A DNA stretch of 64,000 nt from Gentiana macrophylla (GCA_026214975.1 CM047815.1:75421299-75485298); one strand, 5' to 3'. Numbered from the stretch's first letter, positions 1-12,603 are shown. Made by a program: numbers and translations. The notes: generated by a model not told the origin, from the sequence alone.

Positions 1-331
1 AAAGGAACCATAGTTCTCCTTTAAAACATCATTCTTCAAAACAACAATAAACATTTTAGTTCTCCTTCAAACTTCAAACCACCCCCATTCTTCTGTAAAT
101 ATTAAAATGACATAGTTTAATGATAAGTCATAACCAAAACCCTCATACATGGTTAACACAATTTTACAATGACATATAAATGCATATGCAATTTCTATGT
201 CTGCAAGTTCCATGAAAGCAATCCAAACCAACTTCTTTCGCCAATCCGCATATCGCACTCGAATCAATGATAGATCCACTCCTCCAAGCATGAACTCCAT
301 GAATTTAAGAAGGAAAATGCCACAATCACTC

Positions 332-423
332 CTACCAAATTACAAGAATAACAAGATAAGTTAGTCACGACAACGAATACCTTAATAATCCCTATATATA
401 TTGCATAAATTTATGAAACGTAC
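332..423 (-). other. Intron of the C48 protease pseudogene
   Basis: On the minus strand the GTACGT donor follows CAAGATAATGG and the acceptor ends GGTAG. Splicing joins the Gln-Asn-Gly segment to Ser-Asp-Cys-Gly, restoring the expected C48 arrangement of Gln and Cys. The retained intron suggests the gene was acquired as DNA rather than through processed RNA. Confidence 0.6.
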
Positions 424-1111
424 CCATTATCTTGAGATGGACAATCCACGCTCTTCACCGCTAGTTTTCTCACGAATAATTCTCATAGCCTTTTACATGG
501 TTCTTCAAGAAAGCGGTATCACAACTTGCATAGGCGTGACACAACTTGCAAGAAGCACTTTTCTCGACATGCCCCGAAGGTCATGTCATACACGTAAATT
601 ATCCTCCCACCGATCAATTTTCGAAGAAACCAATGATCCTCTCTATCATCGGCACATACAAACTTGTGCAACCTTCCCATGATTTGCTAAATTCAGGAGC
701 TGCCCCCTTCACAATATTCATAAATACTCTATCAAATCGTCCTTTGCATACTGTATTAATTCCTCCTTTGCTTTTCTTTCTCATGTGTCGTGTGTGAAAG
801 CCTTTGACATAACTTGCAAATAGCGTATCCATGACACGTGCATTTTGGTCAAACATGTTCGGGTCCACTAAGCATCGCCGTCGAATTTCACACAATGAAC
901 TATCCATTACCTGAATATCAAAAAATATATATATACTACTAAACAAAAACATACTTTTTCAATCTAAATTGCTGTTAATTTACAATCTAAAGCATATACT
1001 ACTTACGTTGCTTGGCAAGCTCGCCCCCCTCACAATTCCTTTCAAAATACTTGCTTGGATGTCACAGTCAACCAAAGTCACTGTCGCCGTATAAATAAAA
1101 AAAGGAAGAAA

Positions 1112-1267
1112 AACTAATTAATCATCAAAATAGGGTTTACAAATTAGGGTTTACTTCAACCGTATGACATTCATACCTGTCTTCACATGAACTAATTAAT
1201 CATCAAAATAGGGTTTACAAATTAGGGTTTACTTCAACCGTATGACATTCATACCTGTCTTCACATG
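1112..1267. repeat. Perfect 78-bp tandem duplication with telo-box motifs
   Basis: Positions 1112-1189 and 1190-1267 read identically over 78 bases. Each unit contains two TAGGGTTTA-like telo-box motifs. It lies inside the protease pseudogene, between the acidic section and the protease part. Confidence 0.9.
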
Positions 1268-1899
1268 AATCTATAAAGCGATCAAGACTTTTCATCATCA
1301 CAGATCCATTTTTCGAACGGATTATAAGCATCATACTTATTCACTTTCCTTTTTTTCGTAGTTTAATATAAGGGCTGCTAATTGCTTTTCTTTTTTCCGG
1401 CGGCGTCGGTAGATTGAAACGTACAACTATATAAAACATTCAATGACGTAATTGGTTTGGATTATACATATATCTACTAACATAAGCTCAAATTAATTAT
1501 TTTTGTAATTCTACCTTTAACAACTTTTTTCCCGCCCGCTTTTTCCAAATCATCCTCATTTAAGATGACCTCGGCTCTCTCTTCACCTACGGCATTACCT
1601 AATCATAAATTCAAGAAATAAAATTTTATGAATAAACTAATTCTCTCACCAAAACACATAAAGGACAGATTTAATTATACCTTCGCCGTTTGGGTTTGCC
1701 TCACCTTCCTCCCTTATATTTACATCTACATCACATTCCATAACCTCGTTTAGCTTTTCAGCAACTTCCTCCTCCATTTCAATGTCCTCATTTATCTCTT
1801 CACCCACGGAATTTCCTAATCATAATTTCAAGAAATTAAATGTTATGAACTAATTCTCTCATCAAACTACATAATGAACAAATCAAAATGACAGGTTTC

Positions 1900-2300
1900 A
1901 CATTATACCTTCGCCATTTCGGGTTTCCTCGACCGTTTCCTCAACCGGGGCTTCAGGTTGATCCCCAACCTCTTTATCACCCTCGCTTACATTTTCAGGT
2001 GGGAACTCCCCTACCTCTTTATCACCATCCCCAGCCTCATTCACAATAGCAGCACCTTCTTCCTCAATTTGAGTGGCCTCAACCGGAGCATGGACTTCAT
2101 CACCTACCTCTTTATCACCATCGCACATATTCAGTGGGACCTCCCTACCTCTTTATCACCATCCCCAACCTCATTCACAATAACAAAGAACTTCCTCCTC
2201 AATTTCAAAGTGGCCTCGTTTCTCTCTTCACCTTCACTTTCATTTTCTAGTGGGAACTCCCTACCTTTTCATCACCTTCCCGGCTTCCTTCTCTTCAACT
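1900..2300 (-). repeat. Degenerate repeats encoding acidic GDKEVG units
   Basis: The phrase CTCTTTATCACCATC recurs at about 1970, 2015, 2107 and 2147, with a degenerate form near 2262. On the minus strand several copies encode Gly-Asp-Lys-Glu-Val-Gly separated by Glu/Pro/Val-rich spacers. This looks like internal expansion of a low-complexity acidic linker in the DUF1985 pseudogene. Confidence 0.7.
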
Positions 2301-3740
2301 ACGGCATTTCCTAATCATAATTTCAACAAATACAATGTTATAAACTATTTCTCTCTATATAAACAACATAAAGGACAAATTTAACTTTACACCTTTGCCG
2401 TTTCGGGATGCCTCCACGATTTCATCTTCCATTTCATTCAACTCTTCATTAGAAAGACGAACCTCCATCAATTTAACTTTACTGTTGGAGCGTATCCACT
2501 AAAGCGCACATTCTTTTGTTCTCTTCATCAATTTTTACCAACTCTTCGCACATTCTTTTGTTCTCTTAACTCACAAATTTTACCAATTCTTTTAGCTTTT
2601 CATAATCAACGTTACCCGTTGATTGCTCGAGTGCATTGTCATAAGTAGTTTCATCATCTTCAACTTCAACTTCCCGGAGCATCACAAAATAAGCTTTTTC
2701 CTTTTCAGCTTCGGTTGGAACCAACTTTCGAACTACATCCACCTGCATCATGATTAATGTGAAGGATGCATTTACATACCAAACTTAAGATACAAATTAA
2801 ACATCACTACCTCTCCCGATTCAAGAACAACTTCAACTAATGCAGAGTTGACCCTTTTTGCATTTCCCCACTTCATCATCCTTGGGAGAGCATTCTCATC
2901 AACAATCTCGGAAAACTTCCTTAAAGAAGGAATTGCTTCAAGTGCCCAAACCTACGATGCATTTACATACAAGTGATTGACCAAAAATAACAAAAAAAAA
3001 ATAACAACATACGTATATATATATGGGGGAATGAATTAAAACACCAGATTTCGCTTTTACATACCTTCAAAGCATGCGGGAAACCATAGAAAGTATATGC
3101 GATCGGGACCTTTTGAGAACATCTCTTAGTCCTCCTCAAAACATGTACAAGGCTTTCATAAGACTCATTTCCCCATGGATACTTGTTGAAAGCATCCAAA
3201 TCATCAACCAACTGAAAAATCCACCAATCCACCGCACGTTTCTCTTCCGATGCCCACACAACGTACGTCAAGATAACGATCAACCCCAACTTGTAACGGT
3301 CTACATCATTCTTAGTGCCATTAAACTTTTGCCACACATGCTTCCTATAAACTGACGTAAGGTTTTTAAAATACTTCTTAACTAATTTAGACTCTTTTCC
3401 TACGCCTTTCTCGACATTGCTATCATTGCCAACCAAGAAACCGGTAACAAGCGCAAATTCTTGTACATCGAATCGTATCTTTTGGCTCCAACTTTGAACC
3501 AAAAACTTCTCGATTTACTGAGGTTCGCCAACCTCATTATCAAGCGATGTACTATCCGGTTGGTGGCGAGATCCTTCAAATGGATTAAATGTCCAAAACA
3601 AGACTGCTTCCAACTTTGTTTTGTGCTTTGTGTCAAGCTTTTGATAAATCGCATTTGCTTTACCAATTTGACATCGGTTTACGATTTCACATTTTGCAGT
3701 CCTATCTTGTCCGCTAAGTGCATAAACCAACGTCATTTTT

Positions 3741-4587
3741 CAACCAATCTATTACCAACAAAAAATAAACAAAAGTATCAAGCGAATGTAAGAACAAAGG
3801 AATTTGAATACAATTGAAGCAAATAACACATTTTGAACAATTTTCATCACCGCCATTGTTTAAGCTAACAAATTTGGTTACACAATTTGCTTTAACCGAT
3901 CCCACATCATTCAACACCATAACAAATCACACATCTTCCTATTCTCCAAAATCATATACATAACAAAATTTAAACTCAACCCAAAAAATCAAACTTTTGT
4001 AAATTCATTAACTCGATTAAATTATAATCCACATGCAGATACCAAACCCCAAAATAATACCTTTTGCAGACTTGCTCGGTCAGCTTCTTCAACTTTCCGA
4101 TCACCTTCCTCAACTACCGGTGAGTTTGCACACTTAGCTCGATTGTTGACAAGAATTTTGCTGATCCTAGGTTCGAATTTGGGTAGAAAGACGGGGTGAT
4201 TTTGGGTAGAAATGACAAGAATTTTGCTGAGCCTATTTTGCTCGATTCACGGTGGTAAAATTAAATAGATGGTGGAAATGAATAATGAGGTTAAGGAATA
4301 ATTGGATGAAGGAGTTAAGGGATTTGGGGATAAATAGAGAGGGTATATCACCCATCCAGGATTTTATAAGGTTTTTACCCTTTTTCAATTTTTTTAAAAG
4401 TAAAAAACAGGTCAAAGCTTATAATTGCAAAGCACAAAGTTCATAAGCTCATCGGTGTCATTCCCCCTTTTTTTTGTTGGAACAAATAATAACATGAACG
4501 AGAAGAATTGGAATTTTTTTTTTGATATTGAAATGAAAAAAAATATGCAGAAAATAAAAGGGATATTTGGATACCGTCAGTGTCTCG
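3741..4587. other. AT-rich stretch without a recognisable gene
   Basis: This lies between the DUF1985 pseudogene and the PBS of the minus-strand LTR. I see no convincing reading frame. A short direct repeat (GACAAGAATTTTGCTGA, starting near 4149 and 4213) is the only structure. It would be the 5' untranslated part of the minus-strand element if the LTR and pseudogene belong together. Confidence 0.4.
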
Positions 4588-4600
4588 CTCTGATACCAAC
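4588..4600 (-). other. tRNA-Met-type primer binding site
   Basis: On the minus strand this reads TTGGTATCAGAGC, the usual plant LTR-retrotransposon PBS. It follows the inner end of the LTR at 4601 directly, which fixes that LTR as a 5' LTR on the minus strand. Confidence 0.8.
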
Positions 4601-5074
4601 TGATGTGATACGTAACCGAATCAGATCCGAAAATGCCCGAGGACTTGACTGAAGTCACCAATAAGATGAGCACCGCGACCCTTGGCTACCTGTAGCCAAA
4701 AACTTGGTATAATGGACACCAACAATGTTCGCTCACAACCTCGATAAGTCCCGTTTGGAATCCACCAAACAACGGTTTAGAATCAACCAAAACCAACGTG
4801 AGAAAAACTCACCAAAGCTTAAAAGTTTCAAATATAATATATCAAAATTTGTCTGTTTACAAAGAGTACAACTAAAGCCTTTTTATAGGTTAGAATAAAA
4901 GTCATAACCTACTCCCAAAGCGATGTGGGACAAAGTTATTTAATAGAAATAAAAATAAAAATAAAAGAAATAAATACTAATAAAATTCTAATAAAATCTT
5001 CCACGGAAACAATGTGGGATAAATGATAACGTAAATGGACTCCAAGCCAAAACGTCTCATCTTCGATCACATCA
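4601..5074 (-). mobile_element. 5' LTR of a minus-strand LTR retrotransposon
   Basis: This 474-bp segment runs, on the minus strand, from TGATGTGATCG to GTATCACATCA, so it has TG...CA ends, and it is followed by a PBS. A TATA-like CTATAAAAAG sits on the minus strand near 4880. It abuts a truncated R-family LTR at 5075, with CTATT as the candidate target-site sequence. The partner 3' LTR would lie left of the window, so I could not test its identity or the TSD. Confidence 0.75.
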
Positions 5075-5973
5075 CTATTAGTAGGAGTGAATATCCGAAA
5101 TTACCTTCTTATAAGGAATGTCTAGCACTTGTGAATCTTTGCAAGTGGGAGTAAATGAGTTATTCCAAGAGAACATGATATCCAGATTATAAGATACGGT
5201 CGTTGATGTACTGACACTCGAGATACGATTGTATGGATATTGTAACGCCGATAGGATTCTATTTACACTGTAACTGTTTCACATGAAAGGTAGTAGTCTT
5301 CGCTTTTGACTTTTCCGATGATTGGGGGTCACGGTGTGTTGTTAGACGTTATTCTGTGATCGTTAGGTATGAAGGGGATTTTCGTAATTGCACTTTAAGT
5401 CTACGGCCAACATATTCGGGAGCCTATCGGGTCACACACATAAGAACATCTAGCCGGATTAAAATGCGGTTATAATGATAACCAAATAAGGAAAGTTTAT
5501 CTCGACTATAAAGTGTTATAGTGATTAAATTAATATGGTGGTATTTATTTATTATGAATAAATTAAATACAAGATATTAATTATATTGATTAATTAAAGA
5601 ATATTCCGGATACCAATTGATGGCTATGGGGCGCAGACACTAATGTATAAGTTACACTTGGATTGTGTAATTTAATTAATAGTATTATCATAATATTAAT
5701 AGATTTATAAAAAAAATAGATTAATGGTAATAAGATAAATATAGTCAATATTAGATATTGAAAATATCTTGGATTTATTTAATATGAGATATTAAATTAA
5801 ATGAGATAAATCTAAAATATCTATTTTCCTTATTTTACTAGTAACATATTTTCTTTCTCATTAATCTACACATAAGTTTTTCCTATTGGGAATATGACAC
5901 AATGGGGCGCACCACTCCCTTATATAAGCAAGGGGTTGACTAGCTCTTTTGTACATCACAAATATAAGAGTTT
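5075..5973 (+). mobile_element. R-family LTR, left portion (third copy, truncated at its 5' end)
   Basis: The sequence matches the R-family solo LTRs at 21721-23695 and 33305-35222, entering at the shared block AGGAGTGAATATCCGAAA. It includes the shared TCCGATGATTGGGGGT block and the promoter-proximal part (TATATAAG near 5922). It stops at 5973, where the Tat element is inserted, and resumes at 16053. Confidence 0.85.
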
Positions 5974-6534
5974 TGATATACCCAATCAGGATTGGAACCC
6001 GAGTATCTAGATTGGGTTTGAATCTAAGCCCAACAATAGATCGTGGGCCTCCATCCCGTTTGTCCGCAGTCAATAAGCCGGACTCATCTCCACTCCGACA
6101 CCTCGGACACAGTGGAAGCTACCCATATTATCAGGCTGGCTAAGTTTGAGTTGATGACATAAAGACAAAGGAAGATATGAGTCCGACCTACTATCATGTC
6201 CGTTGTCCGCCGATCTTATCCTGACAGCTGTCTGGTCAACTTATATATAATAACTTTTAATTATATGCTTTTAAATGTCTTGTCATGCTTAGGTAAACCG
6301 ACTTATCCTTTGCCTATATATATGGGTGAACATTGTAATAGAAGGATCCAAGAACTAATATACACAGAGCTACTCTATCAATTTGTCGACGCACTTGTGT
6401 TCTTCTCATAAGCACCAGTCCGACCACCAGCGTTCTTGATATCCACCACTTCTCACCTGAGAAATCACACGTAAACAGCCATATATTCTCACCATATAAC
6501 TGTTACCGCAAACCTGATATATCCGACTATATTA
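5974..6534 (+). repeat. 5' LTR of the Tat element
   Basis: It starts TGATATACCC and ends GACTATATTA. It matches the 3' LTR closely (13751-14022 plus 15759-16052, with TSD ACTTA counted once). A TATATATATGGG core near 6316 is a plausible TATA box. Confidence 0.9.
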
Positions 6535-6552
6535 GTTGGCTCCGTTACCTGG
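6535..6552 (+). other. Primer binding site-like segment of the Tat element
   Basis: GTTGGCTCCGTTACCTGG follows the 5' LTR directly and resembles the TGGCGCCGTTGCC-type PBS of plant Ty3 elements. About 10 bases later the sequence is already RT coding. Confidence 0.6.
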
Positions 6553-6558
6553 AAGAAC

Positions 6559-9134
6559 ATGGAGGCCTACAGAGATGACATGGTTGTCAAATCCACAGGT
6601 GACGGTCACGCCGTCGACCTTCAAGAGACTTTCAACAATGTTTGGAAACACTCAATGAAACTCAATCCGGCCTAATATACGTTTGGTGTCCAGGCAGACA
6701 AGTTTTTGGGGTTCATGGTTAGTCGTCGAGGGATCGAAGCTAATCCGGAAAAGATTCAAGCGTTGCTCGATATGCAGGAGCCTACCACAATCAAGGAGGT
6801 ACATAGGCTCAACGGCAGAATCATTGCTTTAGGCTGATTCATCTCAAAATTAGCAGAAAAATGTCTCCCCTTCTTCAAAATACTCAAAGGTGACAAATCT
6901 TTCTCATGAAGTAAGGAATGTTCTCAAGATTTTCAGGCTTTTAAGGAATATCTAGGGAAACCATCTCTTTTGGTTAGCCCTATAGAAGGAGATTTTTGTT
7001 TTTCTACTTGGCGGCCTCGGACCGGGCTGTTGCTGCCGTACTTGTCAAGGAGGCCGGATCCCTCCGAAATCCCGTTTATTATGTAAGCAAGACTCAGTCC
7101 GGTGGAGAGTCGTTATTTTAATGTTGAGAAGTTAGCCTACTCGCTTGTTATCGCCGCATGCAAAATCAGGGGCTACTTCACTTCACACACTATTGTTGTC
7201 TTAATGGACAGCCCGATGCGCCAAATTCTACACAGACCCGAATGGGCTATCGAGATTACCGAGTTTGATATCTGATATCAACCAAGGAAGGCTATCAAAT
7301 CTCAAGCATTACCAGATTTCATTGTTGAGACGAGCTTCAGTTCGAAACAATCAAGCTCGCCTATACCACTTGAGTCCGCTACGGCCTCGAACAAGCCCGA
7401 CCAATGCTGGCAGTTATATGTTGACGGAGCATCGAGTCGGAATGGATGCGGGGCCGGTGTAATTATGATGGATCCGGGGACAACAGAAGAAATCGAAAAA
7501 TCTCAAAGGTTCGAATTCGTGGCCACAAACAATCAAGCCGAGCATGAGGCAGTTATTATAGCCTGACTTAAGCTTGAAAAGGAAATAAAAGTGGAAAATG
7601 TTGAAGTCTACTGTGATTCTTAGCTCATCGTCAACCAAATCTCAGGGGACTATGGGACCCATTGCGGCATCCTAGAAAAATACGATGAGATTGTCAGACG
7701 ATTGAGATCCGACTTCAACTACTGTGAATTCATCAGAGTTGGAAGAGAGGATAACGAGTGGGCAGATTATCTCTCTAAGTTATATCTTGAAGAAGAGATC
7801 GCGGATCCCTCAATAATGGTGGAATATCTTGATGTACCTACGACTGAAATAACGAAAACATGGAAATCGATGCACCCACGCCCATTCCATGTTGGATTGA
7901 TGAAATTAAAGCTTATATAGAAACATGCACCTTGCCTGAGGACACAATTAAAGCCCCTGCTCTCAGAAAAAGAGCAGCCAGGTATATCATAAACGACGGA
8001 ACGTTTTATAGGAGATCCGCCACTAAGCCTTTATTGAGGTGTGTCCAAAAGGAAGAAAGTGAAAAAATTCTTACAGAGCTTCATCAAGGAGTGTGTGGGG
8101 GCCATCCCACTAGTCGCTCTTTGGCCCAGAAAGTTATAACGGCGGGGTATTACTGGCCGTCAATCCTAAAGGACTCAGAGAGATTGGTTAGAGAATGTCC
8201 GGAATGTCAGAAACACGCGGATATCTCGAGACTACCATCTGTAGAGCAAAGCATTATGGTCTCACCCTGGCCCTTCGACATGTGGGGACTCAACCTCATT
8301 GGACCCTTCCTCCCTGGAAAGGGGTGGATGCAAAGTTATCATAGTGGCTGTGGATTATTTCACGAAGTGGATCGACGCCAAACCTTTTGTTAGCATAGGT
8401 GTAAAAGATGCGGTTTATTTTCTACACGATCATATATGGTCTCGCTTCGGCATCCCGCGAGCAGTGGTGACGGACCATGGACCACAGTTCAGGGATAAAT
8501 TCTAAGATTTCTACAGAGAGTACAGCGTCAAACACTGGCAATCATCCGTAGCTTATCCCCAGGGTAATGGCCAAGCCGAGGCCGGCAATAAACAAATAAT
8601 CAAGATGCTTAAAAAGAGTGTAAGTGAGAAGGCAAAGGCAGGTGGTTGGGTCGATGAGCTGCCCGCCATATTATGGGCACTCCGCACCACAATCAAAACA
8701 CCCACTGGAGAAACACCGTTTGCTCTAACTTACGGATCGGAGGCCATGACTCCTATCGAAATGGCGCTCCCAAATATCAGGGTCGCTATATATGATCCAA
8801 CGGATGATCTACTCAACAGACAGATCGACCTAGACCTAGCGGAGGAAAAAAGGTTAACGACGTACCATCGGCTCATGAACTACAAGCAAACCGCTAAACG
8901 ACATCACGACAAACGAATCCGCGACCATTCCTTCAAGGTCGGCGATTTCGTTCTTCAAAACAGGAAGGCCACTGGTCTTCAACCTGACAAGGGCAAGCTC
9001 ACGGCGAACTAGGAGGGCCCTTATCAGGTCACAAGAGAGATAAAAAAAAAGGGACTTATATTCTTAAGTACCAACAAGGCTTCGAGCTTAACAGACCATG
9101 GCACGCAGACAACCTCAAAAGTTACTACATGTAA
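6559..9134 (+). pseudogene. Tat pol remnant: RT (3' half), RNase H, second RNase H, integrase
   Basis: The first recognisable block is YRDDMVVKS, the RT active-site box with Arg where Val or Met is usual. Next come the RT thumb and RNase H (near 7000-7250), then a second RNase H (VDGASSRNG near 7421, NNQAEHEA near 7530, a Cys-Asp-Ser block followed by a TAG codon at 7621, GREDN..AD near 7742). Integrase starts with an HHCC zinc finger (HQGVCGGH near 8081, CPECQKH near 8197). The catalytic core has VVDYFTKW, VTDHGPQF and the QGNGQAEAGN glutamate block near 8560. The product ends near 9134 with WHADNLKSYYM. Several in-frame stops (6675, 6837, 7564, 7621, 8503, 9010) and frameshifts show it is dead. 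Confidence 0.85.
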
Positions 9135-9802
9135 TAATCGGCTAGGGTTATGGCTATCCTCTCGTTTACGACGTGAATGGCTAAGATTTCTTACTTGTGA
9201 CTTTCACTCACCTAACGGGGTGAGGAGAACTTAATAAAGCCCAAATTTACATTTATTTTTTAAGTACACGTTATCATATCCTTGAAGCGTGTCCGTTGTA
9301 CGTGTCGACGTGATTTTTGACAATGGCCTCGGATCCATCTTGGAATTTATTAAAAATGGGGGCCATACTCTGGAAAAATTTCAAACACACGATCGGACAG
9401 TTATTCCAAATATGCCTGCAAGCTTACAACTCCGAATCTGATCTGAAACAAGGGGGTCGGATACTATTATGCCGGACTCGAAACAGATCGGACTTGATAT
9501 ACACTAAATTCGAGCAAAATACAACATACATTCGAACACAAAGAGAACTTCATATATTCAGATGAAGAAAATATCGTTACAAGTTGATCAATGCGGGATG
9601 AAGAAAAATTTATACAAAACAGAATCATACATAGCGAAATCAAAATAAAGTCTATACAACTTTAGGCATCGTCAGGTCGCATATCAACATTTCCGACATT
9701 CTCAGCACTAAGGGAAGGATGCAACATCTTATCAGCATTAGCATCGGCTTCATCTTCCCCTTGGTCGACCTCTTCCTGATTGCCAACATCTCCCCGAGTG
9801 GC
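9135..9802. other. Untranslated spacer between Tat pol and the antisense ORFs
   Basis: I recognise no coding potential on either strand. A plus-strand open frame at 9317-9565 lacks any family features. In Tat elements a spacer separates the end of pol from the convergent antisense gene. Confidence 0.45.
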
Positions 9803-12603
9803 TTAACTCACTAACTCCCGGAGATTTATGACTTCGACCGGAGGTGGCTCCCAACCATCAGCATAAGTTTCCAGCTCGATCTCGGTATAGGGGATGGAAG
9901 GGTGGAAAACCCTCAAATGGTCGGAGAAAGGAGGGGTAACGATCCAATCCCGCAAAGTCTCAAGGCTTGGAACATCACCTCCCCGAGCCCACGAGCACCT
10001 TTCCAAGTGATAGATACCTTGATCATACCCCATTAGGAAATTCTCACCGGCTGCCTCCTTTCTCACGGAATCTATCCGGCGACGACCTCGGCATTTAAGT
10101 CAGACAGTTTCTACTTCAGATCAGCGGTCACCTCTTGCTCAGCTTCTTAAAAGCCTCTAGCCTCATCGACCCGCTGCTGCATCTCTTTCAAAGACCGTTC
10201 AGCTTCTTTATCCTTCTCCGTGAGCTCGCGGTTAAGTACGCCTTGAGCCGCATCTTATCTGCCTTAGCAAGCTGCTTCTTTAGTTCGACATTCTCGGCAA
10301 GCTGCTTTTTCAGCTCGGCATTCTCGGCCTCAGCAGCACTAAGCCGCACTTTTAGGTCAGCCGCAACCACTTGAGCGGCCTTCAACTCCTTACCTACAGT
10401 CGAGCTTGATGAAAGGGTCTCTTTATAGTCTGTGATAAACTGCTTCACACGGTACCGACCTGAAAAAGAAGAGGAGGGAAAGCAAAGCTAAACAGGCCTA
10501 TAGAAAAATAAAAGAGGCTGAAAAATAAAATGGCAAAAAGAAAAAGTAAAGAGCGAACATATGTTTACCCTGCTCACCGTTGCCCCATACAAGCCCCACA
10601 AGTCCTCGATGTTCTGTAGAAAGGCACGGTGGGGATCAGTCTGATCTGATAGCCCGATATGCTATGCCGTGACCGACCTCCAATTGAAAGGGATTGGGAA
10701 GGCTCCATCTCAGATGCCTCAGCGGGGCCACATCAGCTATCGCCCTAGAAATCGTGATCGCTCTGGGCATGTCAATGGGCAGCTGGGACATGAATTCCCT
10801 ATCCAGCTAGACAACAGGATGACCCCGAGGCCCAACGGGTAAGCCAGTAAAGGGCACCATCACGGTCGTGCCCGCCGAAGAAGATTTTTCGGCCACGAAT
10901 TTACCTTTGTCAGCAACATCTTTCGATATACCCTGAGAAGAGGTGCCGGCCTTCGGCTGAGTACCGTCTACCTTGAATTTTTTGGGTTGACGAGCCTCCT
11001 TCTCGCCATCCCCACCCCCACCGGGGTCGACCTCATCAGCAACTCTTCTCTTCTCGACAACTGGAGCCTTAGTGAGAACAGTCTGTTTCAGAGTTTTGCC
11101 CACTCCAACTTTCCCCACAGTTTGTTTAGCGGGGGGCACAGCCGCTTTCCCAGCTGTAGATTTTGAGGCTCCATGTACTGAAGTTGTGCCGGCCGAGTCA
11201 TTGCGGACGTCGACCATTGGAAGGTCGGTCTTAACCCCCTTCAGCGCACTGCTCCTTATCACCTCGCCAGAGGTCTTCCGGGCAGCGAGCAAAATATCAT
11301 TGCCTCAAAGCATCCATGGTACTTGCAAAGGGACAATATTAATCAATAAATATACAGTCAAGAGAAAGAAAATGAAAGAAGGCAAATTGAAACAAATGAT
11401 AAACAAGTGAAATCTTACTTGGAGCCCGATTTGAAGGATTGCCTAAACAAGTAAGACACAAAGAGGGTATGCATCTACCAAAATGACATTCCTCATACCA
11501 ATCAAGGTCACAAGGCAATAGTTCAACCACTACCACCAGATCCCCAATACCCGCTCCGGAGAGTCCGGCCATCCTAACAAAAGGTTGGTCAACGTCTAAA
11601 AGGAGTCTCGAGTTAAAAACCTGATCTTGACCCTGCCATCTTCGAACATACCCGAGCAATTCTTTGAGCTCAGCTATGAACTCGTCATCAGCCTCCTGAG
11701 TTTTCATATCCGCCAAATGATCAGTTTTACCGGAGTTCGCAAGAATTTTCTCAAATGGCCAGCCAATTTGAGACTATTCCCTCATGCACCTCTTGTTCCA
11801 ATCAGACACCTTACCGGGAAGATCAAATAGAAGTCGGGGTCTACCGCTGCTCGACCTGCTGCGGGTTGAATTTGACCATCTTCACCTTTCTTTTTGATGC
11901 CATAGAAGTAAAATAAGACCAGCAGTGATGGTTCTCGCCCGTGTAGCCGGCTTATCACTATAAAGACCATTACTACTCGGACAATCCTAAGTGTAAGGTT
12001 GCATGGCATGACCCGAAGCTCCTTCATGAATCCGATGAAAAATGGGTCAAAGGGCGGTCGAAGTCCGGCAACAAGATGGTCGTAGTGCAGCCAAACATAA
12101 TCCATGTCATCTCGGCCACAAACACAGATTACATTTGTCAGGCCCATACTGGCAAACCGGTAGTCATCCGGAATGTCATAAGCCGTCATGGACGGGGTAT
12201 AATCAAGCTGATCTCGGATCTCCCTCCATCGACTGCCAACTTCATTATCAAAACGTTTTTGGTCGGCCAACTCGTGCTTAGCCACAGCGGACCTCTCTTT
12301 GTGCAGTCGTTTCTTTGGTTCAGATGGTGCCGCGGTTTTCTTTGGTGCTGCAGTTTTCTTGGGTGCCGCAGTTTTCTTTGTTTCCACGACTTCCTTGAAC
12401 CCCGCACTTCGAGCAGCTGCCCCTCGGGTCACTACCTCTTGGATTCTATTGATAAGACTGCTCAACTTCTCTTGGTCTTGATCATCGACCTCACCCCCGG
12501 CTACACCCTCACTAATAACCTTGACCTCCTTATCGCCAGAGTCAGGCTCATCTGCGTCGATGCCGACTACCTCTTCTTCAACTACCTCTTCTTGGTCATT
12601 CAT
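9803..12603 (-). pseudogene. Antisense gene of the Tat element (putative gypsy-type transposon protein, PF04195-like)
   Basis: Minus-strand reading starts at 12603 with an acidic N-terminus (EEVVEEEVV). It has a KKTAAP triplet repeat near 12350 and a central globular block around 12120-11900 (GLRPPFDPFF, then SRLHGREPSLL) that I match from memory to the plant family 'putative gypsy type transposon'. It continues in pieces at 11716-11339, 11292-10807 (Lys/Ala/Val-rich), 10448-10188 (a coiled coil with AENAELKKQLAENVELKKQL) and 10066-9803. The breaks may be introns in part, but a frame change plus TAG near 11785 indicate decay. Antisense ORFs between pol and the 3' LTR are an established feature of Tat-clade elements. 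The product's role is unknown. Confidence 0.7.

Larger units (their letters stand above)
67..3740 (-). pseudogene. Degraded DUF1985 / Ulp1-like (C48) cysteine protease gene
   Basis: Read on the minus strand from about 3740. The N-terminal part (3666-2963) shows DUF1985 hallmarks: a CFGHL block, then RFDVQEFALVTG, then WWIFQLVDDL with YPWG. A middle acidic section (about 2310-1680) repeats GDKEVG. The C-terminal part resembles a C48 protease: YVP, then an HW dipeptide near 600 (catalytic His), VYD, CPSQDNG, and after a 92-bp intron (332-423, GT donor, AG acceptor) the SDCGIF block holding the catalytic Cys. DUF1985-Ulp1 proteins are common in plant genomes and are often carried by Mutator-like elements. 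The reading frame changes at least three times (near 3600, near 3480 and just before HW near 607) and there is a stop after the Asp region, so I call it a pseudogene. The exon structure between 2900 and 950 is not resolved. Confidence 0.7.
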
